Below, in pieces: positions 37,912 through 47,259 of a stretch of DNA of 64,000 nt. Within the stretch, counting starts at the first letter, position 1, and every line of letters starts with the position of its first letter. The notes under the pieces were generated by a model that worked only from the letters and a program-made list of their open reading frames with translations, searched no databases and was not told the origin of the DNA. This stretch comes from Hydractinia symbiolongicarpus (taxonomy: Eukaryota > Cnidaria > Hydrozoa > Anthoathecata > Hydractiniidae): positions 21,020,001 to 21,084,000 of the forward strand of contig NC_079876.1 of assembly GCF_029227915.1 (NCBI RefSeq), written 5' to 3'. The position numbers and the translations under genes were made by a program.

Positions 37912-39175
37912 TTACGATAGTTTGCCTCTCTTCCCAACGTAGGCCACAACAAGAGCAGCAGCGGCAGCGATGTAGAGGTGTTTGGCTGCGTATTCAACAA
38001 CTTTTGCTGCCACTCTGAAAAAGAACGAGACAACCGTGCCAATAATCCCAGGTAGCGCCGCACCTGCCTTTCCTGCCAGGTATTTCAAAAAATTTTCCAA
38101 GCCTTTTCAGCTGTTTTTGCAAAAAGCCCTTTCCCCCAGCGCTTCCTGCCGCTGCAGCACCCGCTCCTCCACCACCTGTAACTGCGAGTACAATGGTGGA
38201 AATCAGTAGACCAACAGCCGAAACAATGCTTGCTATAGTAATCCCTTGCTCCTTGAACAAGATTCTAAGCTTTTCAGCTAGAGATTTATCGCCTTCTGCG
38301 ATTTTCATCAGCGTTTCCTTAATTGCTTTCAGTTGGCTCTGAGTGTCAGATGATAGTAAACCGTGTGCTTCTCGTACTGCTTCCTTTTGATCTTGGAGTC
38401 GTTCTAGATCTTCCCTAGCCTTTGCAATGTCTTCGTTCCAGATAGTTTGCTGTTCCTCTGATACTCCAGGTGTAGCTTTCTTCGTCTCAAGCCTTTTCAC
38501 CTTGGCTTCTGCTTTGGTGATCTCGCTGTCGTAGAAGATCATCTTGCTTTTCAAGTGCTTCAGGTTACCCCTTAGCGTTTGAAGCTCGAGGTTGAGCCCT
38601 CTTCTTTCACGCTCTGTGAAGGCTTCGCTGCCGCCAAGGGGAGTCTTTTCGATCAAGCTCTCCGTTTCATCAAGGACGTTCTCGAGCAGCGGCATCATTT
38701 CGATATCATCGGCCTTCTCTTCAACGTGAAGGTTAAGGAGTTTCTGAGCCATTGCTTTACTGCCTTTGTTTGGTGTAGTATAGTCGGTAAACCCCATGGC
38801 TCGTAAGCAATTTGTACCTAACCTCCGCCGTATCTCGACAACGCTCCTTAATTCACCATGCCTTTTCGTGATCTCTATGCCATCGAAAAGAAGCTGGCTT
38901 CCTCGTGCCTCAAACTCGTTGTAATATCTCGCGATTGGCTGCCCCAGCTCCTCACCAAGGTGTTCGTAAAGATCGCCGACCTTTGATTTTAGTAGCTCTT
39001 CCCTCTGCCTTGTCGTGGTGTCTTGTGCTGAGCCGCTAGGCGATTGACCCTGCTCTTGCTCCTGATCTGGCGTTAGCGTGGAGCTGGCATCAGGCCTACT
39101 GAAAGATCCATCCTCGTCTGGAATGTTTTCTTCTGACGTAAAGTCGTCTCCTTCGTATATTGGATTAATCAGCAT
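37912..39175 (-). pseudogene. Coiled-coil membrane protein, copy C, one frameshift
   Basis: About 420 residues starting MLINPIYEGDDFTSEEN in an AATAAATG context. Its order matches copy A: acidic Ser/Glu/Gln-rich head, coiled coil (about 195-275), hydrophobic segment (about 310-335) and two C-terminal hydrophobic helices ending GKRGKLS. A single frameshift near 38100, after KRLGKFFE, separates the last 62 residues. Part of the head (GQSPSGSAQD) is coded by a fragment of the dispersed palindromic element (39027-39044). Confidence 0.7.
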
Positions 39176-39208
39176 TTATTTGAAACGAAAATCAGCTAAT
39201 AATAAAGC

Positions 39209-40477
39209 ATGAGTAACATATTCGGAAATAAGCTCGATCCCTACGCGGAGATTAAAACAATGATGGCTATGAAAGGAAAGAAGCAGCGTGTAAAAGTAAC
39301 CCATGTGCCTACTACGATTAATCAGAACGAGGACTTGTATGTTGACATTCCCAACATGGGACAGAACGATGTAATTTTTCCAGGCAGTATCAAACTACTT
39401 TTTGATCTTGAACTTACGGGAACAAATACGAAGCGCACTATTGTCAGCAATATAGGTAAATCCTTGGTGCAAAATCTTCGTATCACTTTGAATGGCAACG
39501 AGATGCAAAATATTAGCGACTACAGGGTGCTCACTACCTACAAGGACCTATGGTTGCCCAAGTTTGATCGGGAAAACAACTTGATCCTAGAGGGGATCAA
39601 TCCCAACGACGGTACAATCCGCGCCCTACAGGTAAAAGCGACTGATCATGTAGGCACGGAGGAGGAAAAAGCGATCGTCGCAGCCTAAGGCAGCACCTTT
39701 TGAGTGCCCTTGGGAAAAATGTTTGAATTGACACGAGACTTGCCGTTCTACCAAGCAGGATTATACGACAGGCTGCAATTCGTTATACATTTTGCATCAT
39801 ATGGTGACGTTATCAAAGATGGCGGTACGGCAGCTATTGGAAATACCGCAGCTAAACCACCGGATGCCGCGTATAAGATTTCTAATATCACACTAGAGTT
39901 TGACAAGGTTGTAAACGAGGGTCTCGCGAGCGCTATGATGTCACGGTATAGTCGTTTTGCGCTACCCTATGAAAGGGTTGTCACGATGAAAAAGGCTGAC
40001 ACAAGCTACAATTTGCAAATTGATACGCCTGCAAAAAGTTTGAAAGGCGTTTTACTACTCTTTGTAGACCCAGGAAATGCAAAGGCTTACTCGGATGCTA
40101 ACGAGGTGTTTTATAACCCAAAGATCGAAAAAATCTCGATCACTGTCGAGGGTGAGCCTAATGAGCTCTACACGCACGCGATGCTCCCGAAAGATCACCT
40201 CGAGCAGATCGTAAACTTATTCGGTAGCCACGATTCGGAGGTGACGATTGGGCATTTCTTCACAGAAAGATACGCCCTGTTTGTTGATTTCCGAGCATCA
40301 CCTGATCATAGTCTCCACGGTTCCGGAAGGCAATTGCAGAGGTTGTCCGATGGTATAACATTGCATATGACAAAGAAGGCAGACGGAACAACCGGAAATA
40401 TTAAATGCTACGTTTTCCTACTTCAGGATGCCCAGCTGAACATCTTAGACGGCCGTTATCACTCTGTGGAATATTGA
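39209..40477 (+). pseudogene. Putative double-jelly-roll capsid protein, copy C, two stops
   Basis: Full length (422 codons) with only two in-frame stops, TAA at 39686-39688 and TGA at 39701-39703, in place of Tyr and Cys of copy A. It starts MSNIFGNKLDPYAEIK after AATAAAGC. The halves are as described for copy A, and here the complete C-terminus is present, ending QLNILDGRYHSVEY. This copy is the best reference for the family. Role assignment rests on the beta-rich two-part layout and gene neighbourhood. Confidence 0.6.
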
Positions 40478-40483
40478 AAATAA

Positions 40484-40878
40484 ATGGCAACTATCGGTGT
40501 TATTGTGGCTGGTGCTGCGATTAATGCATTAGCCTTTAGCGGATCAAATTTCCTGTTCAAAAAATTCGGTGGGCATGGTGAGGCCGAGCGTAAAAGGCAT
40601 GATAAAGCAATTGAACAACTTCAAGCAGCTCAGCAACAGTGGGTAAGAGGCAGGCAAAGATCGATTGGTAAAACCATCAACGAGAGCTGAAAAGGCAAGC
40701 CGGCGAGAGCTTGAAGGAGCTCGATGGAGGCATGAGGGAGTACTATATCGCAACGATCGAAAAAGCTCCAAAACTATCCGATTTTTACACACCTTCCAAG
40801 CAACAACAGGATGGTGAGCTGACGTTCATCGTTGGATCCTTAGCCCTCCTTGGTTTTGCAGCGTACAAGTTCGCCTAG
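40484..40878 (+). pseudogene. Small membrane-associated protein, copy C, broken
   Basis: Starts MATIGVIVAGAAINALAF in AATAAATG, six bases after the capsid stop. A frame change near 40665 and a TAA after KIDW interrupt it; the 3' part reads LSDFYTPSKQQQDGELTF and GFAAYKFA. It is about 20 residues longer than copy A in the middle. Hydrophobic ends and a charged centre suggest membrane contact at both termini. Confidence 0.55.
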
Positions 40879-40889
40879 CGTCTCCACAG

Positions 40890-41212
40890 GAGTTATATGT
40901 AAAATGTTTTCGACATTTCGAAAACCCACGTTCTGAATGCTTCGGCGGCTTCCAGTCTTGATGACCGAAGGCCGAAAGGGAATATAACCCGAGAGGGGAA
41001 CACAGTTCCAGCTGGTACAAACCAGGCTCTGAAATGTACACAGCTCTACCGTCGTGGTAAGAGAGTGAGTTACCACAGGATTCCTGTTGCAACCCGCACA
41101 CAGCTTTAAGTCCAATTTATAAGTTTTACTTGTTTGTATAGTGCATCCTTTACATTTTTAAATCCCAGAATTTTACACACATCCTCTAAAATGTTTTCGA
41201 CATGTATTAAAC
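40890..41212 (+). other. Structured noncoding region before integrase, copy C
   Basis: No ORF is credible here. A 16-bp direct repeat AAAATGTTTTCGACAT occurs at 40901-40916 and 41188-41203. Inverted repeats include GTTTTCGA/TCGAAAAC (40906-40925), CTTCGG/CCGAAG (40940-40970) and GTGGTAA/TTACCAC (41054-41076). It could be a structured RNA, a regulatory leader or an origin/packaging site. Copies A and B have deletions here, so conservation cannot be judged. Confidence 0.45.
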
Positions 41213-41221
41213 ATGTCGAAA
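41195..41221 (+). promoter_or_regulatory. Perfect 11-bp hairpin overlapping the integrase start codon
   Basis: Arms TTTCGACATGT and ACATGTCGAAA flank ATTAA. The probable integrase ATG (41213-41215) lies in the 3' arm. In RNA this would bury the start codon; in DNA it is a near-palindromic protein-binding site. Autoregulation of the integrase is a possible reading. Confidence 0.5.
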
Positions 41222-42290
41222 GCACATATTCCCACAGAGAAGGAGGTAGAAAAATTGAGCAGTATTTACTATACCCTTGAAAATCTCTGGACTGGTCGCA
41301 AGGCTGTTAAATTGCTCGCTGAGCAGAGTCTACTACCTAAAAAGAAAGTCGTACACTGGCTATCTAGGTAACTCTAGACATATTCCAGGACCTAAAAGGA
41401 TTGATTACCCGCATTTTACCATTAAAAAACCTAATGAAATGCACCAATTTGACTTGGTCTACATGCCTCATGACAAAGTTTACAGCAACGTGTACAAATA
41501 TATCCTCACAGGGATCGATGTAGCCTCGCGCTACAAGGTAGCTAGACCATTGAGAACGAAGAAAGCCAGCGAAGTTGCTGACATGATCAAGGACATTTAC
41601 GCGAAGCCCGGAGGCAAAGGACCTTTACGCTATCCGAAGATCTTCCAGTGCGAAAGCGGTAGTGAGTTCAAGTCGGATGTGACAAAACTGCTAGAGGGCA
41701 AAGGGGTCGAGATTAAGCGCGCAACCACCAAATATCATCATACGTTCACAGCCTTTGTCGAGTCCTATAACAAGGTGCTTGCGGAGAGACTGTTCAAGTT
41801 CCAGGACGCGCAAGAGTTGGTCACTGATGAGACTAGTACCACATGGGTCAAGCACTTGTACACCATCGTGAAAAGCATGAATAATACCAAGACAGAAATG
41901 ATTGGTATGAAACCCAACAAGGCAATCAAGCTAGATGAATTACCGCTTGCGAACGGCGAAGAATATCCCGAGGAAAAGCCTCTACCTAAGGACGGTCTTT
42001 ACTTGTACCTGCTACAACCGGGAGAAGAGCATAGTGATGCGAAAAGACGTGCAACGGACGCTTGGTGGAGCAAAAAGACGTATAGACTCGACCGTGCTCT
42101 TGCTGAGACGGCCCTTCCGCTGACATCGCCTGGCGGCTCCGCAGGAGCACGGCCGCTAGGCGATATCGAGGCGGGTAGCCGTCTGTTGTACTATCTTGCA
42201 GGTGGGCCCGAACGTAGTTTTGTGGCAGAGGAGCTCATGCTGATCCCAGAGGATGTTGAAGTACCTCCAGAGCATGTCAAAGAGTGGTAA
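41213..42290 (+). pseudogene. INT: Retroviral-type (rve) integrase, copy C, one frameshift
   Basis: The frame from 41213 reads MSKAHIPTEKEVEKLSSIYY and LENLWTGRKAVKLLAEQ, the usual N-terminal region of Polinton integrases, and closes at about 41370 (HWLSR-stop). The main frame then runs to 42290. The rve core has QFDLVYMPHDKV and FVESYNKVLAERLF, but the middle acidic motif is CESGSEF instead of CDNGS, a change of the catalytic Asp to Glu. A 24-residue insert near the C-terminus is made largely of the palindromic element at 42125-42164. It ends EVPPEHVKEW. Probably inactive. Confidence 0.8.
42125..42164 (+). repeat. Palindromic element inserted in frame in the integrase
   Basis: Outer arms ATCGCCTGGCGGC and GCCGCTAGGCGAT (one G-T pair) enclose an inner hairpin GCTCC-GCA-GGAGC. 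Copy B integrase lacks this stretch while its neighbouring residues align. Parts of the same sequence occur at 37888-37906, 39027-39044 and, inverted, 47844-47867. Confidence 0.6.
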
Positions 42291-42297
42291 TGTGCTG

Positions 42298-42327
42298 TTT
42301 TTGTGGCTCTTGTGAGAGCTACAAAAA
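42298..42327. terminator. Stem-loop between convergent integrase and BRO genes, copy C
   Basis: Arms TTTTTGTGGCTCT and AGAGCTACAAAAA flank TGTG, with one G-T pair at the same place as in copy B (21801-21826). It lies eight bases after the integrase stop. Confidence 0.6.
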
Positions 42328-42350
42328 AGTTGAGTCTTCGAGCGCAGGCA

Positions 42351-42991
42351 CTATACACACCAAGGCTCATAGATCCAATAATGAACACCAAGCTGAGGAA
42401 GCCATGGATATTTTTCGCATAACTCTTCAATATTCCGAGTCGTGTTTAGACGAGTTGACCGTTGGGATGATCTGTTAACTTGTTGTGAATATTTTGCGCT
42501 ACATAGCCTTATTGCCCACATATAGCGATATTCATCGTTGTTATTCTTTTGGATTATAACCATCCCGTTATCTTTTCGAGGATCTTGCGACATGTTCCAT
42601 GTCGCTGTTGTAGCTCTATGATTTCTTGCGCTTGTACGGCTATCATTCGATCTAAGTTGTCAACATCTTCCTCTAGGAGCGCCAGGGCTATATCTTTTTC
42701 TTCGAGGTCATCTTCAAGCAACGCCAGGGCTTGACGCTGCTCTTCGATGGTTGCAGCAAGCCTTCGCATTTCCTGGGGCAGCACTTCCTCTACAACCCAT
42801 TCCAAAAAGGGTTCTGCCTTGGGTTTCTTACACCTCAAAAGGAAGCAATAGAGACCGAGTTCTGTCAGTAACATCGTGTCTGGATGAAGGGGGGCGATAT
42901 CGACCCCCTTGTCTTCTGCGGTACTTTTAACCTCCAAGGCCCGCTTTACATGCTTCTCCGGTACATGTGCCTGAATATCTTTTGTACCATC
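42351..42991 (-). pseudogene. BRO-like protein lacking its N-terminus, copy C
   Basis: The frame enters from the satellite edge with KDIQAHVPEKHVKRALE, a BRO-N-like block, then TMLLTELGLYCFLLRCKKPK and a long coiled coil (EERQ/ALLEDDLEEKDIALALLEED-like repeats). A frameshift near 42560-42595 leads to the C-terminal part (SQDPRKDNGMVIIQKNNND) ending at 42351. The first ~40-60 residues are replaced by the 182-bp satellite. Copies A, B and C together suggest a full protein of BRO-N, coiled coil and C-terminal domain. Confidence 0.6.
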
Positions 42992-45162
42992 ATCCTAAGA
43001 GGTCTCTATACGAAGTTCACTGTGCTGGAAGACCACGGCGCGCCGGAAAAGGACTTGAGACGTCGCAGTCCAATGAGAGAGCAAGGAATAGACCGATGAT
43101 AACCAGCGCAAGCACGAGGAACCACGTGATTTACGTGTAGGGCTTTTGTTAGTTGGCAAAGTGCTATAAAACAGTCTTTAGAGGCCTCTACACATAGTTT
43201 ACTGCGTTGTAAGATCATGGGACGATGGAAAAGGACTTGAGACGTCGTAGTCCATTGAGTGTAGGAGGAATAGACCGATGTTAACCTGCCGAAGTACGTG
43301 GAACCACTTGATTTACGTGTAAGGCTTTTATTTAGTGGTAAAGGTCATACAACAGGCTTTAGAAACTTCTACACGTAGTTTACTGTGTTGTAAAACCTTG
43401 GCGCGATGGGAAATGACTTCAGACGTCGTAGTACAGTGAGTGTAGAAGGAATTGACCGATGTTTAGCTGGGCTAACGCATGGAGCAACACGTATTACGTG
43501 TAAGGCTTTTATTAGGTGGTAAAAGGTCACATAACAGCCCTTAGAGGCCTCTACACGTAGTTCACTGTGCTTTAAGCCATGGTGCGATGAAAAACGTCTT
43601 GAGACGTCGTAGTTCATTGAGAGTGGAAGGAATAGACCGATGGTAACAAGCGCAGACACGTCGAACAATGTGTTTTAGATGTAAGGTCTTCATTAGGAGG
43701 TAAGAAGCCATATAACAGTCGTTAGAGGCCTTTACACGTAGTTCACTGCGTTGTAAGATCATGGCACGATGGAAAAGGACTTGAGACGCCGTAGTCCATT
43801 GAGTGTAGGAGGAATACGCCGATGTTAACCTGCGGAAGTACGTGGAACCACGTGATTTAGGTGTAAGGCTTTTATTAGGTGGTAAAGGGTCATATAGCAG
43901 CCCTAAGAGGCCCCTACACGTAGTTGACTGCGCTGTAAGACCATGGCGCGATGGAAATCGTCTTGAGACGTCGTAGTCCATTGAGAGTGGAAGGAATAGA
44001 CCGATGCTAACCTGCACAGACACATCACACTACGTGTTTTAGGTGTAAGGCCTTTATTAGGCGGCAAAAGGCCATATAACAGTCCTTAGAAGCCTTCACA
44101 CGTATTTCACTGCGTTGTAAGACCATGGCGCGATGGAAAACGACTTGAAACGTCGTAGTCCAGTGAGTGTAGAAGGAATAGACTGCGCAGGCACGTGGAA
44201 CCACGTGATTTACGTGTAGGGCCTTTGTTAGTTGGCAAAGGACCATATAACAATCCTTAGAGGCCTTTACACGTACTTCACTGCGTTGTAAGACCATGGC
44301 GCGATGAAAAACGACTTGAAACGTCGTAGTCCAGTGAGTGTAGAAGGAATAGACCGATGTTTACCCGGGCTAACACATGGAACCACATGTTTTACGTGTA
44401 AGGCATTTATTAGGTGGTAAAAGGTCATATAACAGGCCTTAGAGGCCTCTACACGTAGTTCACTGTGCTGTAAGACCATGGCGCGATGGAAAGCGTCTTG
44501 AGACGTCGTAGTTCATTGAGAGTGGAAGGAATAGACCAATGGTAACCTGCGTAGACACGTCGAACCACGTGAATTACGTGTAAAGCCTTTATTAGGCGGC
44601 AACAGGTCATATAACAGCCCTTAGAGTCCTCTACACGTAGTTCACTGCCCCGTAAGATCATGGAACGATGAAAAAGGACTTGAGATGTCGTATTCCATTA
44701 AGTGTAGGAGGAATAGACCGATGTTAACCTGCGGAAGTACGTGGAACCACGTGATTTACGTTTAAGGCTTTTATTAGGTGGTAGAAGGTCATATAACAGC
44801 CCTAAGAGGTCTCTATACGTAGTTCACTGTGCTGGAAGACCACGGCGCACCGGAAAAGGACTTGAGACGTCGCAGTCCAATGAGAGAGCAAGGAATAGAC
44901 CGATGGTAACCTGCGCAAGCACGAGGAACCACGTGATTTACGTGTAGGGCTTTTGTTAGTTGGCAAAGGGCTATAAAACAGTCTTTAGAGGCTTCTACAC
45001 ATAGTTCACTGCCTTGTAAGATCATGGGACGATGGAAAAGGACTTGAGACGTCGTAGTCCAGTGAGTGTAGAAGGAATAGACCGATGTTTACCTGGGCTA
45101 ACACATGGAACCACATGTTTTACGTTTAAGGCTTTTATTAGGTGGTAAAAGGTCATATAACA
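42992..45162. repeat. 182-bp tandem satellite (12 units)
   Basis: Units start at about 43015, 43197, 43377, 43560, 43741, 43923, 44105, 44276, 44458, 44640, 44822 and 45004. Spacing is 180-183 bp except one of 171 bp that lacks about 11 bases. Units differ by scattered substitutions. Each holds a GACGTC-centred segment and CACGTGG-AA-CCACGTG or variants, giving paired E-box-like palindromes. The array interrupts the BRO gene on the left. Open frames of about 70 codons on the minus strand are repeat by-products. Confidence 0.85.
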
Positions 45163-45378
45163 GCCTACACAATGAAAGTGGAGCTCCCTAGCGCACTTGC
45201 GACTTATCGCTGTTTTTCACTCAAAACCCTAATTTCAAGGGTCTAGCGCAGCACTGTTTTCTCGATATATTGATCCTCTGCGCAAAGGGTCAATACCGCG
45301 GGTAATTACCGCTGTCCTGCAGCACTCTCGTACGACCGCAATGTTGTCACCCTGGTTGGGGTCACAACATAAAATAAA
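45163..45378. other. Noncoding leader before the ankyrin-like gene, copy D
   Basis: No gene is visible. A stem TATTGATCC/GGGTCAATA flanks a 10-nt loop near 45266-45293, and ATGTTGT/ACAACAT near 45341-45370 encloses CCTGGTTGGGGT (45351-45362). The latter 12-mer is repeated upstream of the OB-like gene. It may be a promoter region. Confidence 0.45.
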
Positions 45379-46497
45379 ATGTCCATTGCGTTAGATAATG
45401 CAGCTGAAAATGGTCACATCGAGATGGTTACGATGTTCAAAGAATGGGGTATAACGAACTTTAATTGGGCCATGAGACTTGCAGCTGAAAATGGTCACAT
45501 CGAGATTGTTAAGCTGTGCAAAGAATGGGGTGCAACGAACTTTAATTGGGCCATGGAACTTGCAGCTGAAAATGGTCACATCGAGATTGTTAAGATGTTC
45601 AAAGAGTGGGGTGCGACGAACTTTAATTTAGCTCTAGAAAGAGCAGCTGAAAATGGTCACATCGAGATTGTTAAGATGTTCAAAGAGTGGGGTGCGACGA
45701 ACTTTAATTTGGCTCTAGAAAGAGCAGCCGAAAATGGTCACATCGAGATTGTTAAGTTGTGCAAAGAGTGGGGTGCGACAGATTTTGATTTGGCTCTATA
45801 TAATGCAGCTGCCAATGGCCACATCGAGATTGTTAAGACGTTCAAAGAATGGGGTGTAACGAACTTTAATTGGGCCATGAAAATTGCAGCTGAAAATGGT
45901 CACATCGAGATTGTTAAACTGTGCAAAGAATGGGGTGCGACAGACTTTAATTGGGCTCTAGAAGGAGCAGCTCTCAATGGTCACATCGAGATTGTTAAGT
46001 TGTGCAAAGAGTGGGGTGCTACGAACTTTAATTTGGCTCTAGAAAGAGCAGCTGCCAATGGCCACATCGCGATTGTTAAGCTGTGCAAAGAGTGGGGTGC
46101 GACAGATTTTGATTGGGCCCTACGAAATGCAGCTGTCAATGGTCACATTGAGATTGTTAAACTGTGCAAAGAGTGGGGTGCGACAGATTTTGATTGGGCC
46201 ATGGGACTTGCAGCTGAAAATGGTCACATCGAGATCGTTAAGATGTTCAAAGAGTGGGGTGCAACGAACTTTAATTAGGCCCTACGAAATGCAGCTGTCA
46301 ATGGTCTTATCGAGATTGTTGTATTGCTGCGTGGTTTTGATGTCATTCATGATAAATTGCTGCGACATCATCACAAGCGTAATTTTTATGTGAAAATATG
46401 GAACGAGGTAATGCCAGTGGCGTGGCATCCGGATCGATATTGAAATTGGGGTTTTGATCAGGAAGAAAAGCTCGAGATCTCTAAATTATGGAAGTAA
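45379..46497 (+). pseudogene. Ankyrin-like repeat protein, copy D, two stops
   Basis: The start ATG follows AATAAA. Twelve or so near-identical 27-residue units of the form AAENGHIEIVKLCKEWGAT carry the ankyrin-like core NGHIEIVKL, but are shorter than canonical 33-residue ankyrin repeats. The frame meets TAG at 46276-46278 where other units have Trp (TGG), continues in frame, meets TGA at 46441-46443 (again likely Trp), and ends at 46497 after FDQEEKLEISKLWK. Only two single-base changes break a 372-codon gene. Similar repeat proteins in large DNA viruses interact with host ubiquitin ligases; that role is not shown here. Confidence 0.7.
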
Positions 46498-46547
46498 TGT
46501 CCAATATTTTGATCCTGGTTGGGGTTTAAAAAATCTATAATAAAGAG

Positions 46548-46868
46548 ATGCCTTTCCTATCTGCAGAACAATTTGATGACTTGAAATCAGAACATGAGAG
46601 TATTAAGAAGTGGCGTGATGTTCCCACTGGAATCATATTCAAAATTGAGTATGTTGAAGAGATCAAGACCAAAAAAGGTGATGCAACTGACATCGCCTTG
46701 ATCGATTGCGATGGTGAACGAATTCGAGCATGGGCAACGAGTGTACTGAGAGAAGCCTTGATAGGTCGAACAGGTCAGATGTTCATCAAATCACTGGGAA
46801 AGAAACAATCTACGAAGAATCCTGGTCAATTTTACTATGATTACGACCTTGTGGAAGTGGAAGACTAA
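46548..46868 (+). CDS. Small OB-like protein, possible ssDNA binder (106 aa), copy D
   Basis: Starts MPFLSAEQFDDLKSEHES after AATAAAGAG. The sequence alternates beta-like strands: WRDVPTGIIFKIEYVEEI, KGDATDIALIDCDGERIRAW and FYYDYDLVEVED. The layout (DVP-G followed by T-K-GD and a DGE turn) resembles small OB-fold single-stranded DNA-binding proteins of virus-like elements. It is intact. A GAGA-loop hairpin follows directly. Family assignment is tentative. Confidence 0.45.
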   Translation: MPFLSAEQFDDLKSEHESIKKWRDVPTGIIFKIEYVEEIKTKKGDATDIALIDCDGERIRAWATSVLREALIGRTGQMFIKSLGKKQSTKNPGQFYYDYDLVEVED

Positions 46869-46886
46869 AGAGACTAAAAAGTAATC

Positions 46887-46912
46887 TTTTGTGACTGGAG
46901 ACAGTCACAAAA
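46887..46912 (+). terminator. Perfect 11-bp hairpin with GAGA tetraloop
   Basis: Arms TTTTGTGACTG and CAGTCACAAAA enclose GAGA, a GNRA-type loop. It lies 18 bases after the OB-like gene stop and before the next same-strand gene. Confidence 0.6.
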
Positions 46913-46950
46913 ATAACGAAAAGCCTGGTTGTGCTCAGCTACATAAACAA

Positions 46951-47217
46951 ATGGACAAACTGCGACAAGAAGCTAAAGCCTTAGGCCTCAAAGGGTACTC
47001 TACGCTGAAGCGAATAGACCTTATTGAGGCCATACGCAAGGTCAAGTATAAGGATGCGTCGACACAAACGGACGGACCGTACTGCGAGCCTTGTGCTAAA
47101 ATTGTATGGGAGAAAAATCTAGCTCAATATTTAAGGGATCTCACTAAAAAACAGCGACGTGTCGTACATGATGGCGACTTGCTCATAGATCAAGATACGG
47201 GAGAAGTGATCGTTTAG
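46951..47217 (+). CDS. SAP-like small protein, copy D (88 aa)
   Basis: Near-identical to the copy C protein (35093-35365): MDKLRQEAKALGLKGYSTLK begins the SAP-like motif, followed by ASTQTDGPYCEPC and a charged tail ending DTGEVIV. The start is chosen at the shared ATG (ACATAAACAAATG); an upstream GTG at 46891 would fall in the hairpin. Differences between the copies are mainly silent or conservative, indicating past selection. It is convergent with TM4. Confidence 0.6.
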   Translation: MDKLRQEAKALGLKGYSTLKRIDLIEAIRKVKYKDASTQTDGPYCEPCAKIVWEKNLAQYLRDLTKKQRRVVHDGDLLIDQDTGEVIV

Positions 47218-47233
47218 TATGTTGACCAACATA
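47218..47233. terminator. Short stem-loop between SAP and TM4 genes, copy D
   Basis: TATGTTG and CAACATA are separated by AC, so a 6-bp stem with a 4-nt loop can form. It occupies the same gap as the unrelated 10-bp hairpin of copy C. Confidence 0.45.
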
Positions 47234-47259
47234 TTAGACTTTGTAAGCAGGTGGAGACT

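Noticed and set aside
39686-39703. Alternative genetic code (TAA/TGA as sense codons)
   Set aside because: The stops replace different residues (Tyr, Cys, Trp, Arg, Glu) in different genes, and frameshifts accompany them. Decay is the simpler explanation.
43006-45025. Repeated ~70-residue minus-strand frames in the 182-bp satellite
   Set aside because: The unit length is not a multiple of three, so frames shift from unit to unit, and stops recur. The similarity of the peptides only reflects DNA repetition.
42992-45162. CRISPR-like array
   Set aside because: Whole 182-bp units are repeated with no unique spacers between short repeats, and the context is eukaryotic with no cas genes.
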